A stretch of 64,000 nt of DNA from Helianthus annuus (Eukaryota > Streptophyta > Magnoliopsida > Asterales > Asteraceae), in contig NC_035448.2 in the NCBI RefSeq assembly GCF_002127325.2, positions 11,733,408-11,797,407 of the forward strand, given 5' to 3'. A model generated the notes under the pieces. The model did not search any database, was not told the origin of the DNA, and saw only the letters and a list, made by a program, of their open reading frames with translations. Positions within the stretch are counted from its first letter, which is position 1, and each line of letters opens with the position of its first letter. Shown piece by piece: positions 14,099 to 26,577 of this stretch. Both the position numbers and the translations under genes were made by a program.

Positions 14099-14562
14099 CA
14101 TCTGAATACTTATTAATTACATCATCCAAACTTATGCATACTTGCATATATTCATATCTTATTATGCATACATATAACTAACAACGCAATATGCATATAT
14201 GCATACAATTCCATATGCATACATATTTATTATACATAACATTCCACAACATGTACACTGTATGTACATATTCAAAACTTAAAATACCGATTATGACGCC
14301 TATATTATACTAATATACAACACACATTTATTACATATGATTATAACTATACATCAACAAACCTGAACATACATCGTACTTCATACGTAATCATACATTC
14401 TTCCATAATTTTTTACATACTTTCATTATATCATATTTTATGCATATATGCATATATACCAATTTATTATGTTATTCCATACAAACAATACATCATTCAT
14501 ATTTATAAACATACACTTCACTTTATATATTTACTTACCTTACACCATTTATATTCATACAG
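14099..14562. other. End of MULE-1 transposase intron 4, TATGCATA-rich
   Basis: AT-rich intron sequence with many ATGCAT palindromes. It includes an exact TATGCATATATGCATA at 14439-14454. It ends in the acceptor cag at 14560-14562 before the SWIM-finger exon. No gene is present. Confidence 0.75.
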
Positions 14563-15444
14563 GTTTACGCTGATATCCCATCAAACACTTATACTTGTTC
14601 ATGCATGGCATTTACACGTATCGGTTATTTGTGCCGTCATATATTTTGCGTATTTTGGTTCAAATCAATTGACCGTATTCCCAACCAATACGTATGTGGG
14701 CGATGGAAACGTGATGCGGTCCCATCAAGCGTGTATACCTTATCACACATGTATTCAACAGATATGAGCGAGAATGGTACACTAAAATCTGAAATACTTG
14801 ATTTGCTTACCCAATGCATGAATCGAATTGGAAAAAAACCCTGATCGACTTCGTTCACTATCCACACAAATACGATCCATCAGAAATGAAATATATAAAG
14901 CCTGATGAACCAGAACATAACCCAAAGGCTGCTAACATCAGTGATATACTCAACCTTCCAATTCATTCATCTTCAACCATCCAGCCGCCTATGGGCATAC
15001 GAAACAAAGGTTCGGGCACCAAGAAAAGACGGGTTGGTCCGGGTGAAAAAATTGTTAAACGTCGTAAACGTCCTGCGCGTCTATGCAACCATTGTAACAA
15101 ATATGTTTTTGATCATGATAGTCGCAATTGTATTAAAGTCAAAGAGGCAAAACGGGCTGCTTACAAGGCCAAATGTGATGCTGCGGCTGCTTAACCTTCC
15201 TCCTCCCCGATACGATGTATCGGACAATGAATTTGATGTTGAACCTACATATGCATCTACCGATTCTGATGAAGAGTTATACAACGACAACAATATTGAT
15301 ATAGTGTATGATACGGTTGCAACACAAACTAATCAAGTCGACCCGGCACCTTCAAAAACAGCTAACCAACCCATTAGACATTCGTCCAGAACCCGTCATT
15401 ACCCCAACTATGTTTACAATACTGAATCAGAAGACGATGTTTGA

Positions 15445-16488
15445 TATGTTCTTTTTTCCATGTTTGAACTTTGCACTTTTTTATTAGTCACATTTTATAA
15501 TCTTTTTTTTTATTTGAATCACCTATATCAAACATATCGTTTATCATGTGTTACATTATGTTGTGATTATTTCTTTCAATACCATTCACAACTTAACATG
15601 CATATTATTACAAACTATGTTTACCTATTTAACTATGCATATATGAATAACTTATATATATATATATATATATATGCATATATATGTTAATATGCATATA
15701 TGCATATTAACATTATTTTTTATCACATGCTTCCTTCTGTCCTATTTATATAATTATTGCAATATCACATCCACCATTACAACCTTACATCTAATCATTC
15801 CATAATCTATCTATGCATATACGCATAAACCTGTATGTACATATCAATATACATATGTACATATAAATTATTACATAATTCTATATTATTACCAAAAGAT
15901 ACATCCATTTTACATTATATTATTACTATCTACATAAACTAAAACCATTTATACTACAACATACTACATTATTACACATCGTATGCATATATGCATATAC
16001 AACCGTATAGTGTCATGTCCTATTTATATAAATTTATATATATGTGCATTCATTCCGTATGTATCAGCATGATTTTCTATATACATACATTTATATTCTT
16101 CTAATTACCATATTCATATATGCATACATATATATGTCATTACGTATGTAACAAACTCAATTTTATATTTCATATATGCATACATGTACATAACATTACT
16201 TTCCATATATATCGTTCGCATTTACCCTGATCATTTTACAATCTATATGCAACATTATATATACAACAACATTCACCAACATCATTTAATATCAATTAAT
16301 AAAAAAATAAAACAAATAAAAAAATAATTAACAATCCAAATTACAAATTGCATATATCAACAATCCAACAACAGTCATTATAACATACCTTTTTCCAATT
16401 ATATCCAAACACTTAACAAACCATACTATCAACCTATTTTCCATTTTCTAACACCGTTCAATAAACCATATAACTTCTTACCAACTTA
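15445..16488. other. Intergenic spacer between the two MULE-1 genes, palindrome-rich
   Basis: No gene. Very AT-rich, with a (TA)n run at about 15651-15675 and exact TATGCATATATGCATA copies at 15691-15706 and 15982-15997. Many partial copies (catatatgcatacat) follow to about 16190. It should hold the 3' ends of both convergent genes. Confidence 0.7.
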
Positions 16489-16549
16489 CTATTTCGCTAA
16501 TCCTCTCCAACACTCCTCCTGCAGTTTTGCTACTGTTTTCAATTTACAC

Positions 16550-19538
16550 TGTGACAGCCCGCACTCTCAGGTAAACACCATTTCCTTACTCTGTCTAATC
16601 CCAGCAAAACTCAAAATACCCGTCCGCATTATTTGCTTTCACGATTGGCGATCATGTTTGTTTTATATATATACATATATTAATAATAATAACGGTTATA
16701 TGGAATATAACAACAATTGGATTAAGTTTAGAGTAAATTGAGTACTCTTAAAAGTTGAGGGGCACTAATGAAAATTAGGAACTTAAACTATTATATTAAA
16801 ATTGTTGATTACCCAACCCATCGTTTCCCCCTCCCCACGCAAACCCTAAAACGCTCCCATAACAGCCAACATGCACATCTCTCTCCACTTCCTCCCTGTT
16901 CTCTCACTTACACGGTTGACCACCATTAACGGTGGCGGCGTACGTCGGACGAAAGAGATGAGAGAGAGAAAGAAAGGGGCTGACGGCGGCGTGTGGTTAC
17001 TACAGCGACGGAAAGGAAGCAGAGAGAGAAGAGAATTGGTGAAGCCGGTGCCGTCTCCGACGACGGTGGTTTCTCTGTTCCGACAAATCTTTGACAGGCC
17101 GTTTCTCGTTTCCGGTCGTTGCTCTGTTAGTGGGGATATTACCGATCGGCTATTGATCGATGACGATGGCACCAGTGGTGGCCGACGATGGCAGCCAGCG
17201 ACGACGGTATTACGACAGCAGCTGCTCCAGCATCGGCAACGGCGGCACAAGCATGGTGACTGTGGTTCGGCTCCGGTGGAATGACGACACATCGGTGCCT
17301 TGGTTCACTTCAGTGGGGCCGACAGAAGAGGTCCATAGCCCCTCGGTCGAGTATGTATAAACACCCTTTGTCTATATTTGTTAAACTGTTAATTGAAGAG
17401 TGATGGCTTTTGGCTGATTATCTATTTCAAACTCTGTGTGTTCCTTTTTGAATTATGAAATGAAAATGGATAGTTTGTTTTGTGTATTGTAAAATTGGGA
17501 TGTTTTATCTTGTGCTTCATGGTTAAGTTGACGAGCAGTATGATTGAGATGTAAAGCTTATCGATTTAATGATATATGCGGCCATGATTCTTGTGCAACC
17601 TAGGGTTTGCTAGAACACAGGTGTTGACTGAATGGTATGGATAGATCGATGCAGGGCTGTTGGTTAATGATTTTTGGATGCATAGTTATGATAAAACATG
17701 TGTACGAATCAGTTAAATCGTGGTAATGATATGTTATGGGCTGCATGATTTGTTGATCATTAGGTAATGATTAGGATGATACAAATTGATGGTAAATGAT
17801 TATTATTGGTCCGATTTGATTGGTAATGATATTGTGGTATTGCATCAAAGATTTAATACTAATTAAAAGTGATATGATGGTTGTGAATCTGTTGAGCCGT
17901 GATTGGTGGAATGAATAACTAATATACATGTAGCCGCATACCCATGTCACACAAATTTCATGTGCACACCACTCATGCAGTGAAGTCATACACTCTCAAT
18001 ATTGGTCACACACTAGGGCAAGAGTCATGCAAGGGATTTGGGCCACCCATGCATGCACTGTGAGTTGGAATCGATATGCATGTGGGATGGTTATAGAATT
18101 TGTTTTGTATATTAAATTCTCATGGACTGTTGATGGGTATCGAGTAGCAACAGGTGTGATTATGATTATAGATGTTAAATGGCTAAATCATTGGGTCACA
18201 ATCTTGATCCGACTCATTGTTATTAAGTTAGTGAATCAAGTAACAAATAGGTTACTCAGTTGCTAGTAATATAACACTGTTTGATCTGAATTAAGTATAG
18301 GATGCTAATGAATGTTGTGTAATCACTAAACCTAACTGATTGTATGTAAATTAGACACTGATTAAATGGGAAGTGTGGGTTGTATAACCTATGAACATAA
18401 TGGGCTTTGACCATACGCGAAACAAAAAGGAAAGTTAAGGGATTCGGGCTTCGCTTTAGGTTATGGGCTGGACTAGGTTACAACCGGGTTACTTTGGTAA
18501 ATTGAATCTGGGCCGTAGGTTGTGAATTGGATGTGGACCAAACTTCAAGATTGGGCCGCACACATTTATTCGGTAAACAGGGTGGCACCTCTATATGGAC
18601 TATACAATGTCAATAGACGGTTATGTTACGTGATTAATTGCTAAGACTTGTGTGAAAGTTGATACGTGCATTTCTTATACGTTACTTGCTTAATGTGTGT
18701 ATTAAATATGTGATTACTTGTATGCAAAACTGATTATTATCGGTAACCCTTTTAGGACGTGTTTGATTAACTGATAAACAAGTACATAATCTTACCGAGC
18801 AAACCAAAGGTGAGTTCACTACATTCGAGCATGCGTCCCAGTGGTTGGGGACAGTCAGTGGGTATCCCGTGGAGGGATAAGTCTTTTGGGTAAAAACGGG
18901 TATATTGGTTAATATTCTCACCTATCATTTTTGTAAGTCCCTTATTATGTTACCTGGAGGGTAACGGGTATTAGTTGGTAGCGCTACCTAGGTTTGGCAC
19001 CCTCACACCGCTCCTAGAGAGGACGGATGTGAACTAATGACCCAGTCGTGGCCCAGTACTAGATAGGAGTACGTGGGAAGGGCAGTCATGTATTTCAGGA
19101 GCCGTCTTGTTCGGAATTGAGATATTAACAATATTACTTGCATTGGTTATTGAACTGTTTTACATTCAACTGGTAACAAACGTTTTCTTAAACTGTGGAC
19201 TCGCCAGCTTTGTCTGATACACTTGTTACATGCTCGCAGATCGTTAGGTACTTGGAAACAGGAACTTGTTGGCTGGAGGACGAGAGTGGTCATGGTTGCA
19301 TTGATGAATTTATTTATCAGACATTTATTTACTGTGGTTGTTTGGGTAGTATTTACATTATGATACATTAACGCTTTCGCTGAACTTATGGTTTTGGATA
19401 ACTTATGTTTGGGATTTCGATATTATTAAACAATGGAAATTCAATTCAAACTTGTGATTCAATGTAATTGGTGGCTCATTGCTATTCGTCACACGCCTAA
19501 CAGGGACACTCCCTAGGTGGTAATTTGGGGGTGTGACA
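16550..19538 (+). repeat. 5' LTR of element B
   Basis: Begins tgtgacagcccgcactctca and ends gggggtgtgaca. The 3' 745 bp (from 18794) match element A's LTR. The upstream 2.2 kb, presumably mostly U3, is specific to B and includes a GC-richer gene-like block at 16800-17360. Confidence 0.95.
16800..17360. other. GC-rich, gene-like block inside the element B LTR (copy at 23839-24399)
   Basis: Base composition changes sharply from AT-rich to GC-rich, beginning near caaaccctaaaacgctcc. Overlapping open frames of 137 codons on + (16871-17284) and 148 codons on - (16846-17292) are kept in both LTRs, differing at one residue on +. I recognise neither product. The composition and the leader-like start resemble a captured 5'-UTR and first exon of a host gene, but this could be ordinary U3 sequence. 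No TATA box was assigned. Confidence 0.4.
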
Positions 19539-19541
19539 GTT

Positions 19542-19555
19542 TGGTATCAGAGCCA
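19542..19555 (+). other. Primer binding site of element B (initiator tRNA-Met type)
   Basis: TGGTATCAGAGCCA starts three bases after the 5' LTR, followed by ctggttatagtgaac, which is also found in element A. Confidence 0.92.
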
Positions 19556-22500
19556 CTGGTTATAGTGAACTTGGTTTTAAAACGTTTTTATAAAACCAGA
19601 CTATAACCGAACAAGTTCTGAATTCGGCCATGACACTCAGCTCCAGACTGCAAGGTTCGTTTCTCGCTTACTCATTGTACTACATAGCTAGTGAACACTT
19701 ACGTATGATATTGCATGTGACTGCACGCTTAGCACAACAGTATGAATTGATGTACTACATGCATATGTTATGTGATTGATGGTGTGGCGTTTCCTTGGAC
19801 ATTCATGACTCCCGTTTTGTGATGTTCTTTGTTTGCTACTCGAGTTTGAGGAACCATTCGACACGAGTTAGGAGGAACTGAGATGAGCATGCAAATCACA
19901 ATATTATTGTGGGTGCACACATAATAATAATGTGGGGTGCATGTGAGTCCCAGTGAGGCTTGACAAGTGAAGAAGGGGTTCTGCTCTGTTATTTGATCAA
20001 TGTGAAACGTAACAAGTCTATAGGAGTCATAGCAGTGATTGTCTCCTACTCGAACGTGATCTTTTCACTCCTCTCTGAATCCTTTCGAACCTCGATGCTA
20101 TCGAGTATTACCTGAACACCCATCTGAATGCCTAGCGAGCTATGTAGAATGGTAGGTGTTTGCACGAACGCCCCAGAGATGGATGTCTCTACATCAAATG
20201 ATTGGTCTGTACCTTCCTCGCCTATCTTGTTTGTTTGAATCTAGCGTTTTAACGTCTTAGACCCGGAAGTGCGATCACTTCAGCAACACTCTGGAAGCAC
20301 ACCGGGTATTACTCAGTCAACTTGGAAGAACGATAGACAAGAGGATGAGCGTGGTGCCTTACCAACCTCAGTATTAGAACGACCCTGATTACCAGCAACC
20401 AACAGCAGCGAACTGACTTCAATCGAATTTTCAACGCTAGTCAGCGACTCGTGGGAGTCAACTTTTACGAATCAATCGGGAGATTAGCAAAGACAACAGA
20501 TTATAGTGTGGAATGTATGACAACTAGCACCGTGAGCAACGCAATAGGACGTGACACAGAACGTGAAAAGATGGACTTGGTTGGTGAAAGATCGTAGGGT
20601 TTCGTTCCAAGCAACGACATTAGAAGCAACACTCATGGCAACAACAAGGTATTCGTACTTATAACCAACAGTATGGAAATGGAGATGCCAACAGCATGGA
20701 TTGGCCGTTGTTAAATCGAGACGACAACAACCAAGGAAACAACGATAGTAATGGGAATCCTCATAACAGTAGCAACAACACTAGTGGAGATGCTCGCAGG
20801 AAGGCATTTAGGATTGGCGCGGGCAACGCCAGGATTATAACAACATGGTGGCCTACACGTTCTTGGTAACGAATCACATCGTCTCTGTTCTATTTAACCC
20901 TAATGTTTCTTGAAACCGAACCTGTGGTGGCGGCAACTGATGGCAAGTCAAATGAAACTTATATGTTCGTTGGGATGTAAACTTGACCTTGTGGGACAAG
21001 TGTTCAACGTTAACTTGTCAATTTTACTTTGGAGCCCCAATTTTATCAGTGAAGATAATCCTTTTCATAGGTGTACTGGCTATCGAGAACTTAACAATGC
21101 GACAGTTAAGAACCGGTTGCCTCGACCATGTATTGACAACCTGTCAACTAGATGCGAGGGGCAAGCTTTCATTCGAGGATTGATTAACGAACGAGCTATT
21201 ATCAGATGGAAGTCCAAGGGGAGAATGGTCCTGAAACGGCATATCGAACGCAATACGGCCATTGCGACTTTGTACACTATGACCATTGAGTTAATCAACA
21301 CACCAATAGCTTTATAGACCACATGAATCGACCGTGTTTTGATGACGTTTTGAATCACTATCAGGGGAAAAGAACACCATGAACGGCACCTGTATTTTGT
21401 CTTAGAGCTCCCGATGGAGGAGCCACTACACGCAAAGACTCGTTAAGTGTAACTTCTAGATTCGAGAGGTACATATTTTTATTGGTCACGTAGTCAACAA
21501 AGTGGGGATACATGCAGATCTCGCTAGAGATCCATTTCATTGGTATTGATCGGCACAAAATAGTTCATTGGGGATACAGTAACTTCTTGGTCCAGCTAGA
21601 TACTATCGTAGATTCATCACAGAATTTTCGAGGATTTCGCAACTTTAATCTCTTTAGCATAGCAGGATGCTGTGTATTCGTGGGAGACAAACAGGAGAAC
21701 GTCTTTTCAGCTTTTGAAACCCAACACTACAATGCACTGAGCATCGTCTTCACCCGAGGGTACGGGTGATTTAGTGGTATACCATGATGGTTCGAATCAG
21801 AGTTCCAGTTACACGCCGAGGCAACACAAGATGATGATGGCTTACATAGTGGAGTTACAAGAAGAATGGCATGAGTCACAACCTGTGGTGGAAACCATGG
21901 TCCTTCGATTTAAGTTGGAGGCATTACTTGGACGGTACCAAATGCACTACTTAGACCGATCACAAGGGCCTCCCGTATACCCTCGTCTCGAAAGAGCTAA
22001 ATATGTGGCGACATCGCTAGAGGGAATCTCTGAATAATTTCGACGGTGAAACCTGAACATGCACGAGCTTTGCTGCAGACTATCGACTCTAACCTACCTG
22101 ACGTGACTTGCTCTGTTCTAACTAGACAACTGAAGGAAGAGGATTTTTCAAGTTAAACCCATGCGGGGCATGGAGAAGCACCCGTTGGCAGGTCGGACGA
22201 TATTCGCTACCTCATAAGACGATAGTGGGTCTCGTTATACGGCAACTGTAGGAAACTCGTGTTGAGTAAAGCACACATGCCACGCTATTCTAGTCGTCTG
22301 GGTACTGAGAGCTACTAGGATCTATAAATCCTGTACTGGTGGTCGGGCATGAAGGTCCCCTAGCTATGTATGTGAATGATGTTTGACTTGTGGGAAAGTT
22401 AAGGTGGAGTATCAGCAACCGGAAACACCCATATGGAAATGAGAACAGATTGCCATGGATTTTGCCCTTACTTAAAACTCGAAATGGAAACAATATCACC

Positions 22501-23553
22501 TAGGTGATTGTTGATGGTCTCACGTTACCCGCACATTTTTACAATCAAGGAAACTGACGAGTCTTCACAGCTGTGAATGTTCCTCTGAGAGAGGCGGTTT
22601 GTAGGCACGGGGTGCCAACTCCTGTTACCTCTGGTTTTGATATATACCTGATTTATGACAGACACTATGCAACACTCTTGGCTCGCGTCTAGACATGAGC
22701 AATACTTATCACCACAGGACAAATGGTTAGAGTAAACGAACCCCCCCCCCCCTCAAAGACATACTGCGAGCATGTGTGTGACTGACTTAGTGAAATTGGA
22801 AGGACACATACCTTTGGCAAGTCCTACGGTAGCAGTTATCATTTTAGTATTCAGACGACTCTATTTGGGCATTGTATGGATGATAACGCCAATCTCCTTG
22901 TTGGGCTAAGGTGAGTGGCAACCTAATCACAAGTCCAGGACTTGTACTCGAAACTCTTTGGAATAATCGTTAAGATCGGAAATCATTGGCGGCAATGTGT
23001 GACCGTCGAGAAAGCTGATAAGCTTCGGAAACACTGGGAATTCGCTGCAGGCGAACGTGTCATGATCGAAAGTCTCACCCTGGGAGGGTGCGATACGCTA
23101 TAGACAACGTGGCAAGCTTAGTTTACGATGCATTGGGCCATCCGGATTTCTGGAACGAATTGGTGACATGGCTCACAAACTTGAGTTAACTAACGAATTG
23201 GATAACGTTCGCGATAATAATGATGCCTCGAATCTAAGGCAGTGGTTGTTCGATAAAAATACTTGTGATATCCTTACCAGAGTCTAAGGTTACCTGACCA
23301 AGTTGTATTTATCAGGGAATCTATCGAAAACATGGACCAAGAAGTTAAGGTTAGTTGACGTAGCCGAAGTCCGGTCACAAGAGTTCGTTGGAACTCAAGG
23401 CGTAGACCGGAGTTCAAGTGACAAATCTAAATTTGATGCAATTAGCGAATTTCGGGACGAAATTCCCTTTCAAGTTGGGGATGATGTGGCACCCGAGGAA
23501 AAATCCTCAGTTATCTTGATTTATCACTTCACTCCTCTGGGATTGCTTATTAA
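19556..23553 (+). pseudogene. Decayed gypsy gag-PR-RT-RH-IN interior of element B
   Basis: The region is collinear with a gypsy polyprotein, but no domain has a clean frame. Recognisable relics: a protease-like stretch near 20820-20910 with the catalytic DTG region altered; reverse-transcriptase fragment YRELNNATVKNRLPRPCIDN near 21080-21140; a LGHVV-like stretch near 21485; an RNase H start near 21770 (VVYHDGSNQ); an integrase core relic near 22690 (TYHHRTNG, then a stop); and an integrase C-terminal relic near 23060. Because the LTRs are almost identical, this decay predates the last transposition. B was therefore copied by enzymes supplied in trans. Confidence 0.75.
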
Positions 23554-23588
23554 ATTTCGGGACGAAATCTCTTTCAAGTTGGGGATGA
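23448..23588 (+). other. Duplicated polypurine-tract region of element B
   Basis: Two copies of aatttcgggacgaaat followed by ttcaagttggggatgatgtg, at about 23449-23491 and 23553-23590. The second abuts the 3' LTR. The same doubled arrangement is present in element A. Confidence 0.7.
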
Positions 23589-26577
23589 TGTGACAGCCCG
23601 CACTCTCAGGTAAACACCATTTCCTTACTCTGTCTAGTCCCAGCAAAACTCAAAATACCCGTCCGCATTATTTGCTTTCACGATTGGCGATCATGTTTGT
23701 TTTATATATATACATATATTAATAATAATAACGGTTATATGGAATATAACAACAATTGGATTAAGTTTAGAGTAAATTGAGTACTCTTAAAAGTTGAGGG
23801 GCACTAATGAAAATTAGGAACTTAAACTATTATATTAAAATTGTTGATTACCCAACCCATCGTTTCCCCCTCCCCACGCAAACCCTAAAACGCTCCCATA
23901 ACAGCCAACATGCACATCTCTCTCCACTTCCTCCCTGTTCTCTCACTTACACGGTTGACCACCATTAACGGTGGCGGCGTACGTCGGACGAAAGAGATGA
24001 GAGAGAGAAAGAAAGGGGCTGAAGGCGGCGTGTGGTTACTACAGCGACGGAAAGGAAGCAGAGAGAGAAGAGAATTGGTGAAGCCGGTGCCGTCTCCGAC
24101 GACGGTGGTTTCTCTGTTCCGACAAATCTTTGACAGGCCGTTTCTCGTTTCCGGTCGTTGCTCTGTTAGTGGGGATATTACCGATCGGCTATTGATCGAT
24201 GACGATGGCACCAGTGGTGGCCGACGATGGCAGCCAGCGACGACGGTATTACGACAGCAGCTGCTCCAGCATCGGCAACGGCGGCACAAGCATGGTGACT
24301 GTGGTTCGGCTCCGGTGGAATGACGACACATCGGTGCCTTGGTTCACTTCAGTGGGGCCGACAGAAGAGGTCCATAGCCCCTCGGTCGAGTATGTATAAA
24401 CACCCTTCGTCTATATTTGTTAAACTGTTAATTGAAGAGTGATGGCTTTTGGCTGATTATCTATTTCAAACTCTGTGTGTTCCTTTTTGAATTATGAAAT
24501 GAAAATGGATAGTTTGTTTTGTGTATTGTAAAATTGGGATGTTTTATCTTGTGCTTCATGGTTAAGTTGACGAGCAGTATGATTGAGATGTAAAGCTTAT
24601 CGATTTAATGATATATGCGGCCATGATTCTTGTGCAACCTAGGGTTTGCTAGAACACAGGTGTTGACCGAATGGTATGGATAGATCGATGCAGGGCTGTT
24701 GGTTAATGATTTTTGGATGCATAGTTATGATAAAACATGTGTACGAATCAGTTAAATCGTGGTAATGATATGTTATGGGCTGCATGATTTGTTGATCATT
24801 AGGTAATGATTAGGATGATACAAATTGATGGTAAATGATTATTATTGGTCCGATTTGATTGGTAATGATATTGTGGTATTGCATCAAAGATTTAATACTA
24901 ATTAAAAGTGATATGATGGTTGTGAATATGTTGAGCCGTGATTGGTGGAATGAATAACTAATATACATGTAGCCGCATACCCATGTCACACAAATTTCAT
25001 GTGCACACCACTCATGCAGTGAAGTCATACACTCTCAATATTGGTCACACACTAGGGCAAGAGTCATGCAAGGGATTTGGGCCACCCATGCATGCACTGT
25101 GAGTTGGAATCGATATGCATGTGGGATGGTTATAGAATTTGTTTTGTATATTAAATTCTCATGGACTGTTGATGGGTATCGAGTAGCAACAGGTGTGATT
25201 ATGATTATAGATGTTAAATGGCTAAATCATTGGGTCACAATCTTGATCCGACTCATTGTTATTAAGTTAGTGAATCAAGTAACAAATAGGTTACTCAGTT
25301 GCTAGTAATATAACACTGTTTGATCTGAATTAAGTATAGGATGCTAATGAATGTTGTGTAATCACTAAACCTAACTGATTGTATGTAAATTAGACACTGA
25401 TTAAATGGGAAGTGTGGGTTGTATAACCTATGAACGTAATGGGCTTTGACCATACGCGAAACAAAAAGGAAAGTTAAGGGATTCGGGCTTCGCTTTAGGT
25501 TATGGGCTGGACTAGGTTACAACCGGGTTACTTTGGTAAATTGAATCTGGGCCGTAGGTTGTGAATTGGATGTGGACCAAACTTCAAGATTGGGCCGCAC
25601 ACATTTATTCGGTAAACAGGGCGGCACCTCTATATGGACTATACAATGTCAATAGACGGTTATGTTACGTGATTAATTGCTAAGACTTGTGTGAAAGTTG
25701 ATACGTGCATTTCTTATACGTTACTTGCTTAATGTGTGTATTAAATATGTGATTACTTGTATGCAAAACTGATTATTATCGGTAACCCTTTTAGGACGTG
25801 TTTGATTAACTGATAAACAAGTACACAATCTTACCGAGCAAACCAAAGGTGAGTTCACTACATTCGAGCATGCGTCCCAGTGGTTGGGGACAGTCAGTGG
25901 GTATCCCGTGGAGGGATAAGTCTTTTGGGTAAAAACGGGTATATTGGTTAATATTCTCACCTATCATTTTTGTAAGTCCCTTATTATGTTACCTGGAGGG
26001 TAACGGGTATTAGTTGGTAGCGCTACCTAGGTTTGGCACCCTCACACCGCTCCTAGAGAGGACGGATGTGAACTAATGACCCAGTCGTGGCCCAGTACTA
26101 GATAGGAGTACGTGGGAAGGGCAGTCATGTATTTCAGGAGCCGTCTTGTTCGGAATTGAGATATTAACAATATTACTTGCATTGGTTATTGAACTGTTTT
26201 ACATTCAACTGGTAACAAACGTTTTCTTAAACTGTGGACTCGCCAGCTTTGTCTGATACACTTGTTACATGCTCGCAGATCGTTAGGTACTTGGAAACAG
26301 GAACTTGTTGGCTGGAGGACGAGAGTGGTCATGGTTGCATTGATGAATTTATTTATCAGACATTTATTTACTGTGGTTGTTTGGGTAGTATTTACATTAT
26401 GATACATTAACGCTTCCGCTGAACTTATGGTTTTGGATAACTTATGTTTGGGATTTCGATATTATTAAACAATGGAAATTCAATTCAAACTTGTGATTCA
26501 ATGTAATTGGTGGCTCATTGCTATTCGTCACACGCCTAACAGGGACACTCCCTAGGTGGTAATTTGGGGGTGTGACA
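23589..26577 (+). repeat. 3' LTR of element B
   Basis: Identical in length to 16550-19538 (constant offset 7,039). It carries the same embedded GC-rich block at 23839-24399. Confidence 0.95.

Larger units (their letters stand above)
1216..15444 (+). pseudogene. FAR1-type MULE transposase, broken, split by LTR element A
   Basis: Exons read from GT-AG sites and phases: 1216-1492, 1628-2438, 2956-3214, 3331-3900, and 14563 to about 15193 or 15444. An upstream intron at 890-1210 ends five bases before the ATG. Domains in order: acidic/serine-rich N-terminus; FAR1-type zinc-binding DNA-binding region in exon 2 (LLCSKNG, NCSACARF, EQHNHC); MULE catalytic region with first Asp in CGFDATYD, second Asp in LTDQD, HRLCMWHI, and Glu in TTSRCESSN; SWIM finger in exon 5 (CSCMAF then CRHIF); C-terminal Cys/His cluster RLCNHCNKYVFDHDSRNC. 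Defects: TGA at 3059-3061 where the family has Trp (TGG to TGA); an extra A in the run at 14832-14838 shifting the frame; at least one more shift near 14890; probably another near 15185. Element A lies in intron 4. The product would bind element ends and catalyse DDE transposition; this copy should not. Family certain, exact C-terminus uncertain. Confidence 0.85.
16550..26577 (+). mobile_element. LTR element B (Ty3/gypsy-derived, non-autonomous, very young), in the last Ulp1 exon
   Basis: Two LTRs of exactly equal length (2,989 bp) at 16550-19538 and 23589-26577, flanked by TSD TACAC at 16545-16549 and 26578-26582. By eye about nine substitutions and no indels separate the LTRs, so insertion was very recent. 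An initiator tRNA-Met primer site follows the 5' LTR and a purine-rich tract precedes the 3' LTR; the element reads +. Its 4.05 kb interior is a thoroughly decayed pol. B shares the last ~745 bp of the LTR and the interior with element A but has a different upstream LTR portion. Confidence 0.95.
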
